Positions 25,612 to 34,926 of a DNA stretch of 64,000 nt are shown in pieces. The DNA is taken from NCBI RefSeq assembly GCF_036016195.1, contig NZ_JAYWTM010000017.1:124001-188000 (forward strand), given 5' to 3'. The position numbers and the translations under genes are program-made. The stretch is from Brenneria populi (GTDB lineage Bacteria > Pseudomonadota > Gammaproteobacteria > Enterobacterales > Enterobacteriaceae). Position 1 is the stretch's first letter, and each line of letters begins with the position of its first letter. Below the pieces are notes generated by a model. It had not been told where the DNA came from. It made no database searches and saw only the letters and a program-made list of their open reading frames with translations.

Positions 25612-26541
25612 TCACCCCTGAAAAGGGTACGTCCGGCGAAACAGGGCATCCTGCGTTTCCAGCTCCCGGCGCAGAAAGGCGCAAAAATCATTCAGCACGG
25701 CGGTGGCCGGCTTACCGGCCACGGTCTGAATCTGCAACATCCGCTGGCCTATTTGCTCCATATTGATGGACTTCACCTGCAGCCCGTCGCGCTGAGCGCT
25801 ATACAGCACGGAAAAATGGCTGCATATAACGATGGCTTGCGGCGTATCCAGCAGGAAAGCGTACAGCGTTGAGAAATGGTTGCAGGTGAACACCGGATCG
25901 ATGAAAACGCCATTCATCCGGCACGATAAATCAAAGAGTTGACGCACCGTCGCCGCCTGATCGGGCAGCACTATCGGATAGGCGCTCAGATCGTCAAGCT
26001 GAAAATCCCTTGCGGCCAGCGGGTGACTCTCCTGCATCACCGCCATAAACGGGGCGGGGAAAGAGGCGATTATCTGCACGCCGTGTTCCGGCGCCAGGCT
26101 GAACTTCAGCGCCACATCGCACTCGCCGTTGCGGATCAGATCGGGAACCTGCCGGGCGCTGCCCACCGTCAGCACAAAGTTGACCTCGGCGCACTGGCGG
26201 CGGAACTTCGCCATCAGCGTCGGCAGCAGATTAAATCCGATACCGTCGGTACAGACGACCCGGATCGTGGTCTGGCGCGCCGATTTCAGCCCTTCAATCT
26301 CGGCTATCGCCAGCTCCATATCCGCGATGCTGCGCCGCACATGGTTTTCCAGAATATGCCCGGCGTCATTGAGCACCATCCCCCTGGCATGCCGTTCGAA
26401 CAGGGGCATGCCAAGACGCGTCTCCAGGCGCTGGATCTGCCTGCTGATGGCGGAGACGGCGACAAACAGCTGCTGGCTGGCCGCGCTTAGCGAGCCGGTG
26501 CTGGCCACCGCCATAAAGTAACGAATTTCGTTGCTATGCAT
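25612..26541 (-). CDS. LysR-family transcriptional regulator
   Basis: A 309-residue LysR-type protein: winged helix-turn-helix at residues 1-60 (YFMAVASTGSLSAASQQL; ISRQIQRLETRLGMPLFERH), then a periplasmic-binding-protein-like effector domain. It follows the peptide-import operon on the same strand, 222 nt after the M20 peptidase, with a repeat element and a hairpin in between, so it is probably transcribed separately. The peptide operon is the likeliest target, but no operator was identified. Confidence 0.92.
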   Translation of the reverse strand: MHSNEIRYFMAVASTGSLSAASQQLFVAVSAISRQIQRLETRLGMPLFERHARGMVLNDAGHILENHVRRSIADMELAIAEIEGLKSARQTTIRVVCTDGIGFNLLPTLMAKFRRQCAEVNFVLTVGSARQVPDLIRNGECDVALKFSLAPEHGVQIIASFPAPFMAVMQESHPLAARDFQLDDLSAYPIVLPDQAATVRQLFDLSCRMNGVFIDPVFTCNHFSTLYAFLLDTPQAIVICSHFSVLYSAQRDGLQVKSINMEQIGQRMLQIQTVAGKPATAVLNDFCAFLRRELETQDALFRRTYPFQG

Positions 26542-26597
26542 TGTCTCTCACACCGGTTGGCGAACCCTAAAGCATCGGAAAGAAGTCCGTATAACCT

Positions 26598-26656
26598 AAT
26601 GCCGATCGTTTAAGCATCGAGATACCCGTGGCGACCCCGGGATGAAGGCGTCCCGG
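26598..26656 (+). repeat. Box-plus-hairpin interspersed element, copy 1
   Basis: A 28-base box (26598-26625) is identical to the box at 60742-60769 and related to that at 63626. It is followed by a hairpin CCGGGA / TCCCGG (26637-26656) whose sequence is unrelated to the hairpins after the other copies. Confidence 0.8.
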
Positions 26657-26695
26657 CGTTTCCCCTAAAAACCGGCTTAAGTAACCCGCATTCGT

Positions 26696-26723
26696 CCGTA
26701 TCGCCCGCTCCCTGGCGATACGG
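26696..26723. terminator. Ten-base-pair hairpin downstream of the peptide operon
   Basis: Perfect stem CCGTATCGCC / GGCGATACGG with an 8-nt loop, 40 nt beyond the M20 peptidase stop codon. No T run follows, so it may protect the transcript end rather than terminate. Confidence 0.5.
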
Positions 26724-26763
26724 CAAGCGTAGGCAAAACATCGTTATACGTCGTTTATCGCCT

Positions 26764-28200
26764 CTAAACGGCCGCCGCCGGCCGGCGCGCTTTACTCTGC
26801 GAACGCCGGCGCGCGACATCCGCGCCTTGTTCGGCCAGATCCCAGAACAGACCGGCCATGATTTTAAACGCCTGTAGCGTCATATCCGCCAGAATATGCT
26901 CATTGGGCGCATGCTGCGAACAGGCGGGATAAGAGTGCGGCACCCACAGCGTCGGCAGTCCCAGGGTTTCCGAAAAGCAGGCGTTAGGCAATCCGCCGCC
27001 GAAATTCGGCAGCACCGCCGCTTTGGCGCCGGCGGAGCGGGTTATCGACGCCATGCCCCATTCCACCCACAAATCATTGGGATCGAGCCGGGTAGCGGCG
27101 TAATGGCTCATGGCGTTGGCTATCTCCACGTCGGCGAATCCGTTGGCGTCCAGATGGCGGCGGATATGCTGAGCAAAGTTATCCACGTCGCTGCCCAGCA
27201 CATAGCGCATATGGCAGTGCGCCCTGGCGCGCGGCGGAATAGCGTGGGCGGGCTTGTCCGGGTTGCCGGTGACAAAAGCCAGCACATCCAGCGTGTTCCA
27301 GCCATAAAGTTTTTCCGCCGCCGTCAGGCCCGGCTCCCCCCATGCGGGATCGATAGCCGGATCCGTCGGCCCGCCGCCCAGTTCAATATCGGCGAGAATA
27401 CGCCGCATGGTTTCGGATATCGCCGGCGGCCGCAATCCCGGCACCAGAATCCGGCCGTGGGCGTCCACCATGCCGGCAAGAGCGTGAGCCAGCCGGATGC
27501 CGGGGTTGCTCAGCAGCCCGCCCCAGTTACCCGAGTGGTGCGCGCCGTCGCGCGCGTTCACGCGCAGCTCAAAATTAAACACCCCTCGCGATCCGAGAAA
27601 CAGCGTCGGGCGGGCGGCGGAGATCCGCGGCCCGTCGGAGGCGATGAACAGATCGGCGGCCAGCCAGTCGCGATATTGCGCGCAGATGTCGTCCAGCCCC
27701 GGCGATCCGTCCTCTTCCCCCATCTCCAGGATAATTTTCACGTTGTAGCCCAGACGGCCGTCGCGCGCCTTCAGCACCTGCTCCAGCGCCGCCAGATTAA
27801 TGGTGTGCTGTCCTTTGTTGTCGGCGGTGCCGCGCCCATACCAGCGGTTGCCTTCCTGAGTCAGCGTCCAGGGCGATAATCCCTCGCGCCACTGGTCGTC
27901 GTAGCCCCTAACCACATCCCCGTGGCCGTAGGTCAACAGCGTCAGCGCGGCTTCCGGCTCCATACGCCGCGCCAGCAGGAACGGCCCTTTGCCGCTAACG
28001 GGATTATCCGCCAGCAGCCATTCAAACCCCATCGCTTCCAGAAGCGGGATCATTTCGTCCGTCAGGTAGGAGAGCAGAACAGGGCCGCTGCCGGCATCCT
28101 GGCTTTCCGTGCGGTATGCCACCCTGCGCGCCAGGGTTTGCGCCAATTTTCCTGAAGCGAAATAATCGGCGGCTGCCTGGATAGTCTCTTCACGCGTCAT
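26764..28200 (-). CDS. M20-family metallopeptidase
   Basis: A 478-residue cytosolic zinc peptidase of the M20 (dipeptidase/ArgE/DapE/CPG2-like) family. Metal ligands and catalytic residues are visible in order: GHGDVV, GRGTADNKG, EMGEEDGS, ASDGPR and the C-terminal HAPNEH. An inserted dimerisation domain lies in the middle (LGSRGVFNFELRVNARDGAHHSG). GAGG precedes the ATG. It is the last gene of a peptide ABC-transporter operon, 31 nt after the second ATPase gene, so it probably hydrolyses the imported peptide or amide. Substrate unknown. Confidence 0.92.
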   Translation of the reverse strand: MTREETIQAAADYFASGKLAQTLARRVAYRTESQDAGSGPVLLSYLTDEMIPLLEAMGFEWLLADNPVSGKGPFLLARRMEPEAALTLLTYGHGDVVRGYDDQWREGLSPWTLTQEGNRWYGRGTADNKGQHTINLAALEQVLKARDGRLGYNVKIILEMGEEDGSPGLDDICAQYRDWLAADLFIASDGPRISAARPTLFLGSRGVFNFELRVNARDGAHHSGNWGGLLSNPGIRLAHALAGMVDAHGRILVPGLRPPAISETMRRILADIELGGGPTDPAIDPAWGEPGLTAAEKLYGWNTLDVLAFVTGNPDKPAHAIPPRARAHCHMRYVLGSDVDNFAQHIRRHLDANGFADVEIANAMSHYAATRLDPNDLWVEWGMASITRSAGAKAAVLPNFGGGLPNACFSETLGLPTLWVPHSYPACSQHAPNEHILADMTLQAFKIMAGLFWDLAEQGADVARRRSQSKARRPAAAV

Positions 28201-28231
28201 ATTTGTCCTCTTTGCCTATTGTCTGGTTTGG

Positions 28232-29095
28232 TTAATGGTGCTCGATATCCGGAATACCCAATCCCGGCTCCGGCGTAAGCACCGAGGCCAGCAGCGATCG
28301 GGTGTAAGGGTGGCGGGGCGAGTGGAAAATCTGCTCACGCGGCCCCTGTTCGACAATCGTCCCTTTTTGCATCACCGCCACATGGTCGACCAGATGCTCC
28401 ACCACCGACAGGTTGTGGCTGATCAGCAGGTAAGTCAGCCCAAACTCCTGTTTCAGCGCCAGCAGCAGGTTGAGGATCTGCGCCTGAACGGAGACATCCA
28501 GCGCCGACGTCGGCTCATCGCAGATCAGAATATCGGGCCGCATAATCAGCGCGCGGGCGATGGCGACGCGCTGCCGCTGCCCGCCCGACAGCTGGCCGGG
28601 ATACTGGCTGTGCGTGCGGGCGGGCATGCCGACCACGTCAAGCATCTCCTTAACGCGCGCCTTGCGCTCCTCCGGCGTGCCGATGCCGTGCAGACGCAAG
28701 GCGACCTCCACGATATCGGCGACCGTGCGGCGCGGGTTCAGCGAAGAGTAGGGATCCTGAAAGATAGGCTGAATACGCGCCGCCATCTCCTTGCGATCGC
28801 CGGAGTCGATTTCGCGCCCTTCAATCAGCACGTTGCCGGAAGTCGGCGGCAACAGACCCAGCAGCATTTTCGCCAGCGTGCTTTTGCCGCATCCCGACTC
28901 GCCCACCAGCCCCAGGGTTTCCCCGCGCCGGATACGCAGGGAGACATCGTTCACCGCGCGGATCTCGCCGGCCCGGGAGAAGAGACCGCGATTAAGGCGA
29001 AAAACCCGCGTCAGGGAGCAGAGTTCCAGCGCAATATCATCGTTGCCCGGTATATGCGTCGGCAGCGCGGCATCATGGTTTACCCTCTGGCTCAT
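28232..29095 (-). CDS. Peptide ABC transporter ATP-binding protein (DppF/OppF type)
   Basis: A 287-residue ATPase with Walker A GESGCGKST, signature LSGGQRQRVAIARAL and Walker B ILICDEPTSALD. The start is the ATG of MSQRVNHDAAL, overlapping the stop of the upstream ATPase gene in an ATGA arrangement. It powers peptide import with its partner. It lacks the long cysteine-containing tail seen in the first ATPase and ends shortly after YTRSLLASVL. Confidence 0.94.
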   Translation of the reverse strand: MSQRVNHDAALPTHIPGNDDIALELCSLTRVFRLNRGLFSRAGEIRAVNDVSLRIRRGETLGLVGESGCGKSTLAKMLLGLLPPTSGNVLIEGREIDSGDRKEMAARIQPIFQDPYSSLNPRRTVADIVEVALRLHGIGTPEERKARVKEMLDVVGMPARTHSQYPGQLSGGQRQRVAIARALIMRPDILICDEPTSALDVSVQAQILNLLLALKQEFGLTYLLISHNLSVVEHLVDHVAVMQKGTIVEQGPREQIFHSPRHPYTRSLLASVLTPEPGLGIPDIEHH

Positions 29096-30093
29096 GCGAC
29101 CTCCGCATTGCGCACCGGCAAAGCCCGCACGCAGCGCACCGCGTGCTGGGCCGTCACCTCGACGTAAGGCGTTTCCCGGCCGCAGGCGTCCGAGCAATAG
29201 GAACAGCGGTTGCTGAACGCGCACCCCTGCTGTACGCCGATCAGGCTCGGCACCACGCCGGGAATGGCATTCAGCGGCTGGCCCGGTACGGTTTTCCCCT
29301 GAACCGGAATGCACTCAAGCAGCGCCCGGGTATAGGGGTGCTGGGGATGATTAAATAGCGTCATCACCGGCGCGGTCTCCACAATCTTCCCGGCATACAT
29401 CACCGCGACCCGATCGGCGATGCGCGCCACCACGCCCAGGTCATGGGTAATGAAAATCACCGCCATGCCGAACTCCCGCTGCAGCTCGCGCAACATGCGC
29501 AGAATCTGCGCCTGAATAGTGACATCCAGCGCCGTCGTCGGCTCGTCGGCGATAATCAGCTCCGGCTCGCACATCAGCGACATGGCAATCATGATGCGCT
29601 GGCGCAGGCCGCCGGACAGCTGATGCGGATACTGCTTCAAACGATCGGCCGCCATGGGAATGCCCACGCGCTCCATCAGATAAACCGCCCGTTCGCGCGC
29701 CTGCGCCGGAGAAACCTTGCGATGGGCCAGAAGCGTTTCGCACAGCTGGTCGCCCAGCGTGTAGGAGGGATTGAGCGAGGTCATCGGCTCCTGAAAAATC
29801 ATCGCCATCTGGTCGCCGCGCAGCGCGGTAATTTGCCGTTTTTTCAGCGTCTGCAGCTCTACGCCCTTAAACAGAATATGGTCCGCGGCGCGCACCGCCT
29901 TGCGCGGCAGCAGATCCATCAACGCCAGCGAGGTCATGGATTTACCGCAGCCGGACTCGCCCACCAGACACAGCATCTCCCCGCGCCGCACCGAGAAATC
30001 CAGCCCGCGCACCGCATGCAGCGTGCCGCGCGGCGTCGGCAGATCGACGCGCAGATTTTTCACATCCAGCAAAATGTCATTATTCATGGCCAT
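29092..30093 (-). CDS. Peptide ABC transporter ATP-binding protein (DppD/OppD type)
   Basis: A 333-residue ATPase: Walker A GESGCGKSM, signature LSGGLRQRIMIAMSL and Walker B LIIADEPTTALD. The C-terminal oligopeptide-transporter domain has a cysteine cluster (GCAFSNRCSYCSDACG) like the iron-sulfur site reported in DppD-type proteins. It lies 4 nt after the second permease gene and overlaps the next ATPase gene by 4 nt. One of the two motors of the peptide importer. Confidence 0.94.
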   Translation of the reverse strand: MAMNNDILLDVKNLRVDLPTPRGTLHAVRGLDFSVRRGEMLCLVGESGCGKSMTSLALMDLLPRKAVRAADHILFKGVELQTLKKRQITALRGDQMAMIFQEPMTSLNPSYTLGDQLCETLLAHRKVSPAQARERAVYLMERVGIPMAADRLKQYPHQLSGGLRQRIMIAMSLMCEPELIIADEPTTALDVTIQAQILRMLRELQREFGMAVIFITHDLGVVARIADRVAVMYAGKIVETAPVMTLFNHPQHPYTRALLECIPVQGKTVPGQPLNAIPGVVPSLIGVQQGCAFSNRCSYCSDACGRETPYVEVTAQHAVRCVRALPVRNAEVA

Positions 30094-30097
30094 ATCC

Positions 30098-31030
30098 TCA
30101 GTTACGTCCGTCCAGCGCGGTCACGTCGCGCAGGCCGTCTCCCAGCAGATTGATCCCCAAAACCAGAATAGCCAGCACCACGCCGGGAATCAGGATGACC
30201 CAGGGTTGAAAGAACATGTATGCCTTGCCTTCCGCCACCATCAGCCCCCACGACGGCATCGGCGGCTGCACGCCCAGCCCAAGGAAAGAGAGCGTGGCTT
30301 CCAGCAGAATGGCGTGGGCGATTTCCAGCGTGGCCACCACCGTCAGCGGACCAAGCAGATTGGGCAGGATCTCGCGCAGCATGATGAACGCGGAGGACGC
30401 CCCCAGCGTTTTGGCGGCGGCGATAAACTCCGCCTCGCGCAGTTGGCGGGTGACCGAGCGGGAAACAATCAGAAAGCGATCCCACAGCAGCAGCCCCAGC
30501 AGCAGGATCACCACTTTTACCGATCCGCCCACCAGCGAGGCGGTGGCCAGCGCCACCAGAATGATGGGCATAGACAGGCGAACCGTCAGAATGTAGCTGA
30601 CCGCCGCGTCCACCCGGCCGCCGAAATAGCCCGCCAGCACGCCCAGCGTAATGCCGATAAACCCGGCCACCAGCACCGAAACCAGCCCGATGGTTAACGA
30701 TACCCTGGCGCCGAACAGCAGCCGGCTCAGGTAGTCGCGCCCCAGTTTGTCCGTTCCCAGAATGTGCTCCCAGCTGCCTTTCTCATGCCATACCGGCGGT
30801 ATCAGGCGCTGGCTCACGTCCTGCGCGTAGGGATCGTGCGGGCTGATTAACGGCGCGAGGATCGCCGCCAGTACCATAATCGCCAGAACAATCAGTCCGA
30901 ACGTCATGCTGTGATGGCCGAGGATACTGCGAACCCAGAGCCGCCAGGGGGCCGGTTCCGCAATCAAGGCCGCTTCAGCCGCCGCCGGCTTGACGGCCAG
31001 CGGGGAAGAGAGTGATGAAGAGGTTTTCAT
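30098..31030 (-). CDS. Peptide ABC transporter permease (DppC type)
   Basis: A 310-residue inner-membrane permease. A long N-terminal cytoplasmic stretch leads to the first membrane segment (MTFGLIVLAIMVLAAILAPL), then the DppC-type signature LGTDKLGRDYLSRLLFGARVSL and an EAA loop (AAKTLGASSAFIMLREILPN). It forms the channel with the DppB-type partner encoded 9 nt upstream. Confidence 0.94.
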   Translation of the reverse strand: MKTSSSLSSPLAVKPAAAEAALIAEPAPWRLWVRSILGHHSMTFGLIVLAIMVLAAILAPLISPHDPYAQDVSQRLIPPVWHEKGSWEHILGTDKLGRDYLSRLLFGARVSLTIGLVSVLVAGFIGITLGVLAGYFGGRVDAAVSYILTVRLSMPIILVALATASLVGGSVKVVILLLGLLLWDRFLIVSRSVTRQLREAEFIAAAKTLGASSAFIMLREILPNLLGPLTVVATLEIAHAILLEATLSFLGLGVQPPMPSWGLMVAEGKAYMFFQPWVILIPGVVLAILVLGINLLGDGLRDVTALDGRN

Positions 31031-31039
31031 GGAAGCTCC

Positions 31040-31957
31040 CTATGAGGTGCGCAGACGCGGATCGAGCGCCGCATTGAGAATATCCGCCAGGAATGTCAGC
31101 CCGATATAGAACACCGAAATAATCAGCACAATGGCCTGCACTACCGGAAAATCGTTACGGGAAATGGAATCCCAGGCCAACTGTCCCAATCCCTGCAAGG
31201 CAAAGATCGACTCAATCACCACCGATCCCCCCAGCATAAAGCCCAGCTCAACCGTCGCCAGCGCCACCACCGGAATGATGGCGTTACGCAGACCGTGTTT
31301 GACGATCACTTTGAAAGAGCTCAGCCCCTTGGCGCGCGCGGTGCGGATATAATCGGCGCCCAAGACATCCAGCATGCCGGAGCGCGTCAGGCGCATCAGT
31401 GACGGCATGGCGTAATAGCCCAGCGCGACGGCCGGCAGGACGAAGTTCTGCCAACTGCCGTTCCCGGCCACCGGCAGCCATTTCAGGCCCACGGCAAAAA
31501 TGACAATCAGCAGCAGGGCGAACCAGAAATTGGGCATCGCCTGGCCGATAACCGAAACGAACGTGGCGCACCGGTCGATCCAGGTGTCGCGAAATACCGC
31601 CGCCAGCACCCCGAGCGGAATGGCCACCAGCAGCGCCAGCAATAGAGAAACCGCCCCCAGTTTCAGCGTGACGGGCATTCTCTGCCCCACCAGCTCCATC
31701 ACCGTGTTTTCGAAATAGAACGAGCGGCCGAAATCCAGATGCAGGGCCGACCACATCCAGTGCATAAACTGCGTGGTTAACGGCTGATCCAATCCATACT
31801 GCGCCCGGATACGTTCAACCACCTCGGCCGTCGCCTCCGGCCCGGCGATAGCCGCGGCTAAATCACCGGAAAGATGCAGGAGAGAGAAACTGACTACCGC
31901 CACGGTAAACAGCACCGCCAGCGCGACCAGAAGCCGATGTAGGATATAGATAATCAT
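31040..31957 (-). CDS. Peptide ABC transporter permease (DppB type)
   Basis: A 305-residue inner-membrane permease with the usual N-terminus MIIYILHRLLVALAVLFTVA, about six hydrophobic segments, and an EAA loop (YIRTARAKGLSSFKVIVKHGLRNA). It lies 66 nt after the binding-protein gene and just before the DppC-type permease, the normal order for Dpp/Opp systems. Confidence 0.94.
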   Translation of the reverse strand: MIIYILHRLLVALAVLFTVAVVSFSLLHLSGDLAAAIAGPEATAEVVERIRAQYGLDQPLTTQFMHWMWSALHLDFGRSFYFENTVMELVGQRMPVTLKLGAVSLLLALLVAIPLGVLAAVFRDTWIDRCATFVSVIGQAMPNFWFALLLIVIFAVGLKWLPVAGNGSWQNFVLPAVALGYYAMPSLMRLTRSGMLDVLGADYIRTARAKGLSSFKVIVKHGLRNAIIPVVALATVELGFMLGGSVVIESIFALQGLGQLAWDSISRNDFPVVQAIVLIISVFYIGLTFLADILNAALDPRLRTS

Positions 31958-32023
31958 GAGCGGTTCCTCATTCTCACCAGATGTCCGCGGGGATCGCCAT
32001 CGCGCCCGATCCCCGACAGATTG

Positions 32024-33553
32024 TTACTTCCAACTCGCCATGGCGAAGCGCGGCAATTCATCCGGCCAACTGTCGAAATTCAGATCGGAGGTGAAGGCGT
32101 AATTGGTTGAATAGGAAAACATCGGCGCCAGATAAGCCTGGGAAGAGATGCGTCCCAGCAAATCCGCATACATGGCGCTACGCTGTTTGGTGTCGATGGT
32201 CTCATCCGCTTTGGTCAACAGGCTGGTGACCTGCGCATCTTTCCAAATATCGTCGCCCTTGCCGCCGAAGTAAGGCGTAACGAAAGCCGACGAATCGTTG
32301 ATGGAAAAGGATCCCCAGGTCCGTACCGCCATCGGCGCCTTACCGGAAATCAGATCGGCGGCCAGCACCGGATACTGCACATAATGCAGGCGCGCGCGAA
32401 TCCCCACTTTACGCAAATCGCCGATGATCGCTTCGGCATAATCGCGTTCGCGATAGGCCCAGATATCGGTATCGAAGCCATTGGGGTAGCCCGCTTCCGC
32501 CAGCAGTTTCCTGGCTTTTTCCGGGTCGTACTCATACTTAATCACTTTGCTGGTATTACAGGCCGCCTGAGTATGGAAACAGGCGGAATAGACAGGTTGG
32601 CTGCCGCCGCGCACCAGATTATCGACCATCCCCTTACGATTGATGGCATGGTTCACCGCCTGACGGACCCGCAGGTCTTTGAACGGCTCGCCGCCCGGCC
32701 CGCCGGCATTGACGTTCAACGCCAGAAAACCGATACGCATGGTTTCGCCGCTCTTCACCGCAATATTCGGCATCCCCTCCAGCGAGGTCATCTGGTCGGA
32801 GGGAACGCGCCAGATCCAGTCGACCTGGCCGGTCATCAGCTGCGCCAAACGGGTTTCCGGATCGCGGATAACCACAAACTGTAGCTTGCCGATTTTCGGC
32901 TGGCCGATCGGGCTGTCTTTGAAGTAATCGGGGTTCCTCTCCATAGTGACGCCCTGCGCCGGGGTCACGCCGGTGATTTTATAAGGACCGGTGCCAATCG
33001 GCGCTTTACTGAAGCCGGCCAGCTTAACCTGTTGATAGTATTTGGCCGGAAAGATCGGCGTCGGGCCGGACAAATATTCCAGCGCCGCCGGGAAAGGTTT
33101 TTTCAGCAGCAGTTTTACCGTGTAGTCATCGACTTTTACCGCTTCCTTAATCCATTCCACGCTCTGCGGAACAACGGAATCCGGCGCGCCGGCAATATTA
33201 TTGAACGTGTACACCACGTCATCGGCGCTAAAATCATCGCCGTTATGAAACTTAACGCCTTTACGCAAATGCAAAATCAGTATTTCCGGCGAATCCCACT
33301 CCCATGATGTCGCCAACAGGGGTTCATATTCGCCGGTTTTGGGGTCGCGGTAGATCAGCCTGTCCCATACCAGGTTGGAAATAATCACGCCTTCCCGCAT
33401 GTTATTATGATAAGGGCTGATATTTTCTACCTCATTGTCCGAGGCATAAACCAAAGTATCATTCTGTTTTCCCGCATAGCTATAGGAAGCATATCCAATC
33501 AGTAATGCAGATAAAACATATTGTTGTATCCATCTTGCCAGGGATCGAGCCAT
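32024..33553 (-). CDS. Peptide ABC transporter periplasmic binding protein (SBP_bac_5)
   Basis: A 509-residue family 5 binding protein with a signal peptide (MARSLARWIQQYVLSALLIG then YASYSYA, cleavage near residue 27; no lipobox). Family segments include LVYASDNEVENISPYHNN, ATSWEWDSPEILILHLRKGVKF and IGTGPYKI. GGAG lies upstream of the ATG at 33553; an in-frame ATG at 33607 is less likely. First gene of a binding protein-permease-permease-ATPase-ATPase-peptidase operon. It binds peptides or a similar ligand; specificity unknown. Its upstream region holds five tandem hairpins. Confidence 0.94.
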   Translation of the reverse strand: MARSLARWIQQYVLSALLIGYASYSYAGKQNDTLVYASDNEVENISPYHNNMREGVIISNLVWDRLIYRDPKTGEYEPLLATSWEWDSPEILILHLRKGVKFHNGDDFSADDVVYTFNNIAGAPDSVVPQSVEWIKEAVKVDDYTVKLLLKKPFPAALEYLSGPTPIFPAKYYQQVKLAGFSKAPIGTGPYKITGVTPAQGVTMERNPDYFKDSPIGQPKIGKLQFVVIRDPETRLAQLMTGQVDWIWRVPSDQMTSLEGMPNIAVKSGETMRIGFLALNVNAGGPGGEPFKDLRVRQAVNHAINRKGMVDNLVRGGSQPVYSACFHTQAACNTSKVIKYEYDPEKARKLLAEAGYPNGFDTDIWAYRERDYAEAIIGDLRKVGIRARLHYVQYPVLAADLISGKAPMAVRTWGSFSINDSSAFVTPYFGGKGDDIWKDAQVTSLLTKADETIDTKQRSAMYADLLGRISSQAYLAPMFSYSTNYAFTSDLNFDSWPDELPRFAMASWK

Positions 33554-33624
33554 GCTATTTCTCCATCTCATTAATGAATAAATTAAATAGCCACCATGTA
33601 TACCCAATAAAATTCAGAATACCG

Positions 33625-33781
33625 GATAACAAAAAGTTATCGTTTCAAACAACGCAAAGCGTTGCTTCTTTAAAACGAGGTTCATTCATAAACCTCGCAA
33701 TACGGCGATGAATAACAAATTCGTCAGAAACGAATTTGACCTGCCGCCCGCATCCCGTAAAAAGAGGCGGGATATCTTTTT
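33625..33781 (+). ncRNA. Five tandem stem-loops with a terminal T run: candidate structured RNA or mRNA leader
   Basis: Five perfect stems in a row: GATAAC/GTTATC (33625-33641), CAACGC/GCGTTG (33650-33664), CGAGGTT/AACCTCG (33676-33697), CAAATTCGT/ACGAATTTG (33716-33738) and ATCCCG/CGGGAT (33752-33773), followed by ATCTTTTT. The last stem has an alternative pairing, CCGCC (33744) with GGCGG (33766). On the plus strand this reads as a small structured RNA ending in a terminator. On the minus strand it would be the leader of the binding-protein gene, 72-220 nt before its ATG. Strand and function are undecided. Confidence 0.4.
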
Positions 33782-34133
33782 AATTTCAGCCGATTAGCAA
33801 GGACAAACGACCAAAACAACAGGTCCGTCGGGCCATTGCTTGCCGTCACTGCCAAAGAGAGGCGCGCCAGGGAAACACCGAATAATTTAAATAAACGGGC
33901 TTCTGGTACACGGCAGGGATATTCATTGCAAGAGTGAAGCCAACAGCAGATTTATAACCTTATAGATTTTAGGTAAGAGATTTCTAAAAATAAGAAATCG
34001 TAGACGTGGCGTACGCAATTTTTGAATACTACGCGGAAATAAATTAAGTTACGCCTTTTACCTATAAGCGTTTCATTTAGATAGTTAGCGCGTCAATAGT
34101 GCATATCCATGCTTTTTTGCACTATTTAAAAGC

Positions 34134-34160
34134 AAAACGCCCTGCATTGCAGGGCGTTTT
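34134..34160 (-). terminator. Terminator of the pst-phoU operon
   Basis: Twelve-base-pair perfect stem AAAACGCCCTGC / GCAGGGCGTTTT with a 3-nt loop, 21 nt beyond the phoU stop codon. A T-rich stretch follows on both strands, so it may work in both directions. Confidence 0.85.
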
Positions 34161-34180
34161 TAATACGAAGAGAGGTAACG

Positions 34181-34912
34181 TTATTCCTCTTTTTTATTCT
34201 CTTTTTCGACCAGCAGTTTTTCTAATGCGTCGCCGCCGAGGTGGCGGAAATCCTGCCCTTTGACGAAATAGAAAATAAACTCGCAGATATTCTGGCAGCG
34301 GTCGCCGATACGCTCAATGGAACGGGCGCAAAACAATGCCGTCAGTACGCTTGGAATGGTGCGCGAGTCTTCCATCATGTAAGTCATCAACTGACGAACG
34401 ATGCCTTCATACTCTTTATCCACCTTTTTATCTTCGCGATAGATACGCACCGCCTCATCCAGATCCATACGGGCAAAGGCATCCAGCACATCATGCAGCA
34501 TTTGCACCGTATGGCGTCCCAACGACTCCAGGCTGACCAGCAACGGCTGATGCTGATGAGAGAACTTCTCCAGCGCGGTGCGGCAGATTTTGTCCGCCAC
34601 GTCGCCGATACGTTCCAGCTCGGAAATCGTTTTGATGATCGCCATAACCAGACGCAAATCGCTGGCGGTCGGCTGACGTTTGGCGATAATGCGTACGCAG
34701 GCTTCATCAATGGTCACTTCCATCATATTGACCTTGGCGTCCGCTTCCACCACGCGCTGCGCCAATTCAGCATCCTGATTGTGCATCGCGGTAATGGCGT
34801 CGGTCAGCTGCTGCTCCACCAGCCCCCCCATGGTTAGCACCTGGGTACGGATGTTTTCCAGCTCGGCATTAAACTGCCCGGAGATGTGTTTGTTCAGATT
34901 CAAATTATCCAT
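34181..34912 (-). CDS. phoU: Phosphate signalling complex protein PhoU
   Basis: A 243-residue all-helical protein with two PhoU repeats, very similar to E. coli PhoU (241 residues): MDNLNLNKHISGQFNAELENI at the start. It links the Pst transporter to the PhoR-PhoB system and keeps the Pho regulon off when phosphate is plentiful. The ATG at 34912 matches the E. coli start; an in-frame upstream codon is not needed. Last gene of the pst operon, 14 nt after pstB. Confidence 0.98.
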   Translation of the reverse strand: MDNLNLNKHISGQFNAELENIRTQVLTMGGLVEQQLTDAITAMHNQDAELAQRVVEADAKVNMMEVTIDEACVRIIAKRQPTASDLRLVMAIIKTISELERIGDVADKICRTALEKFSHQHQPLLVSLESLGRHTVQMLHDVLDAFARMDLDEAVRIYREDKKVDKEYEGIVRQLMTYMMEDSRTIPSVLTALFCARSIERIGDRCQNICEFIFYFVKGQDFRHLGGDALEKLLVEKENKKEE

Positions 34913-34926
34913 GATGCTTCCCGTAA

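Larger units (their letters stand above)
33554..34180. other. Long intergenic region between the peptide operon and phoU
   Basis: About 630 nt without a supported gene. It holds five tandem stem-loops (33625-33773) followed by a T run and, at the right end, the terminator of the pst-phoU operon. The middle (33800-34130) is AT-rich with no clear motif. Confidence 0.6.

Noticed and set aside
26896..27879. 327-codon plus-strand open frame opposite the M20 peptidase
   Set aside because: Antisense shadow of a gene with intact metal-binding motifs.
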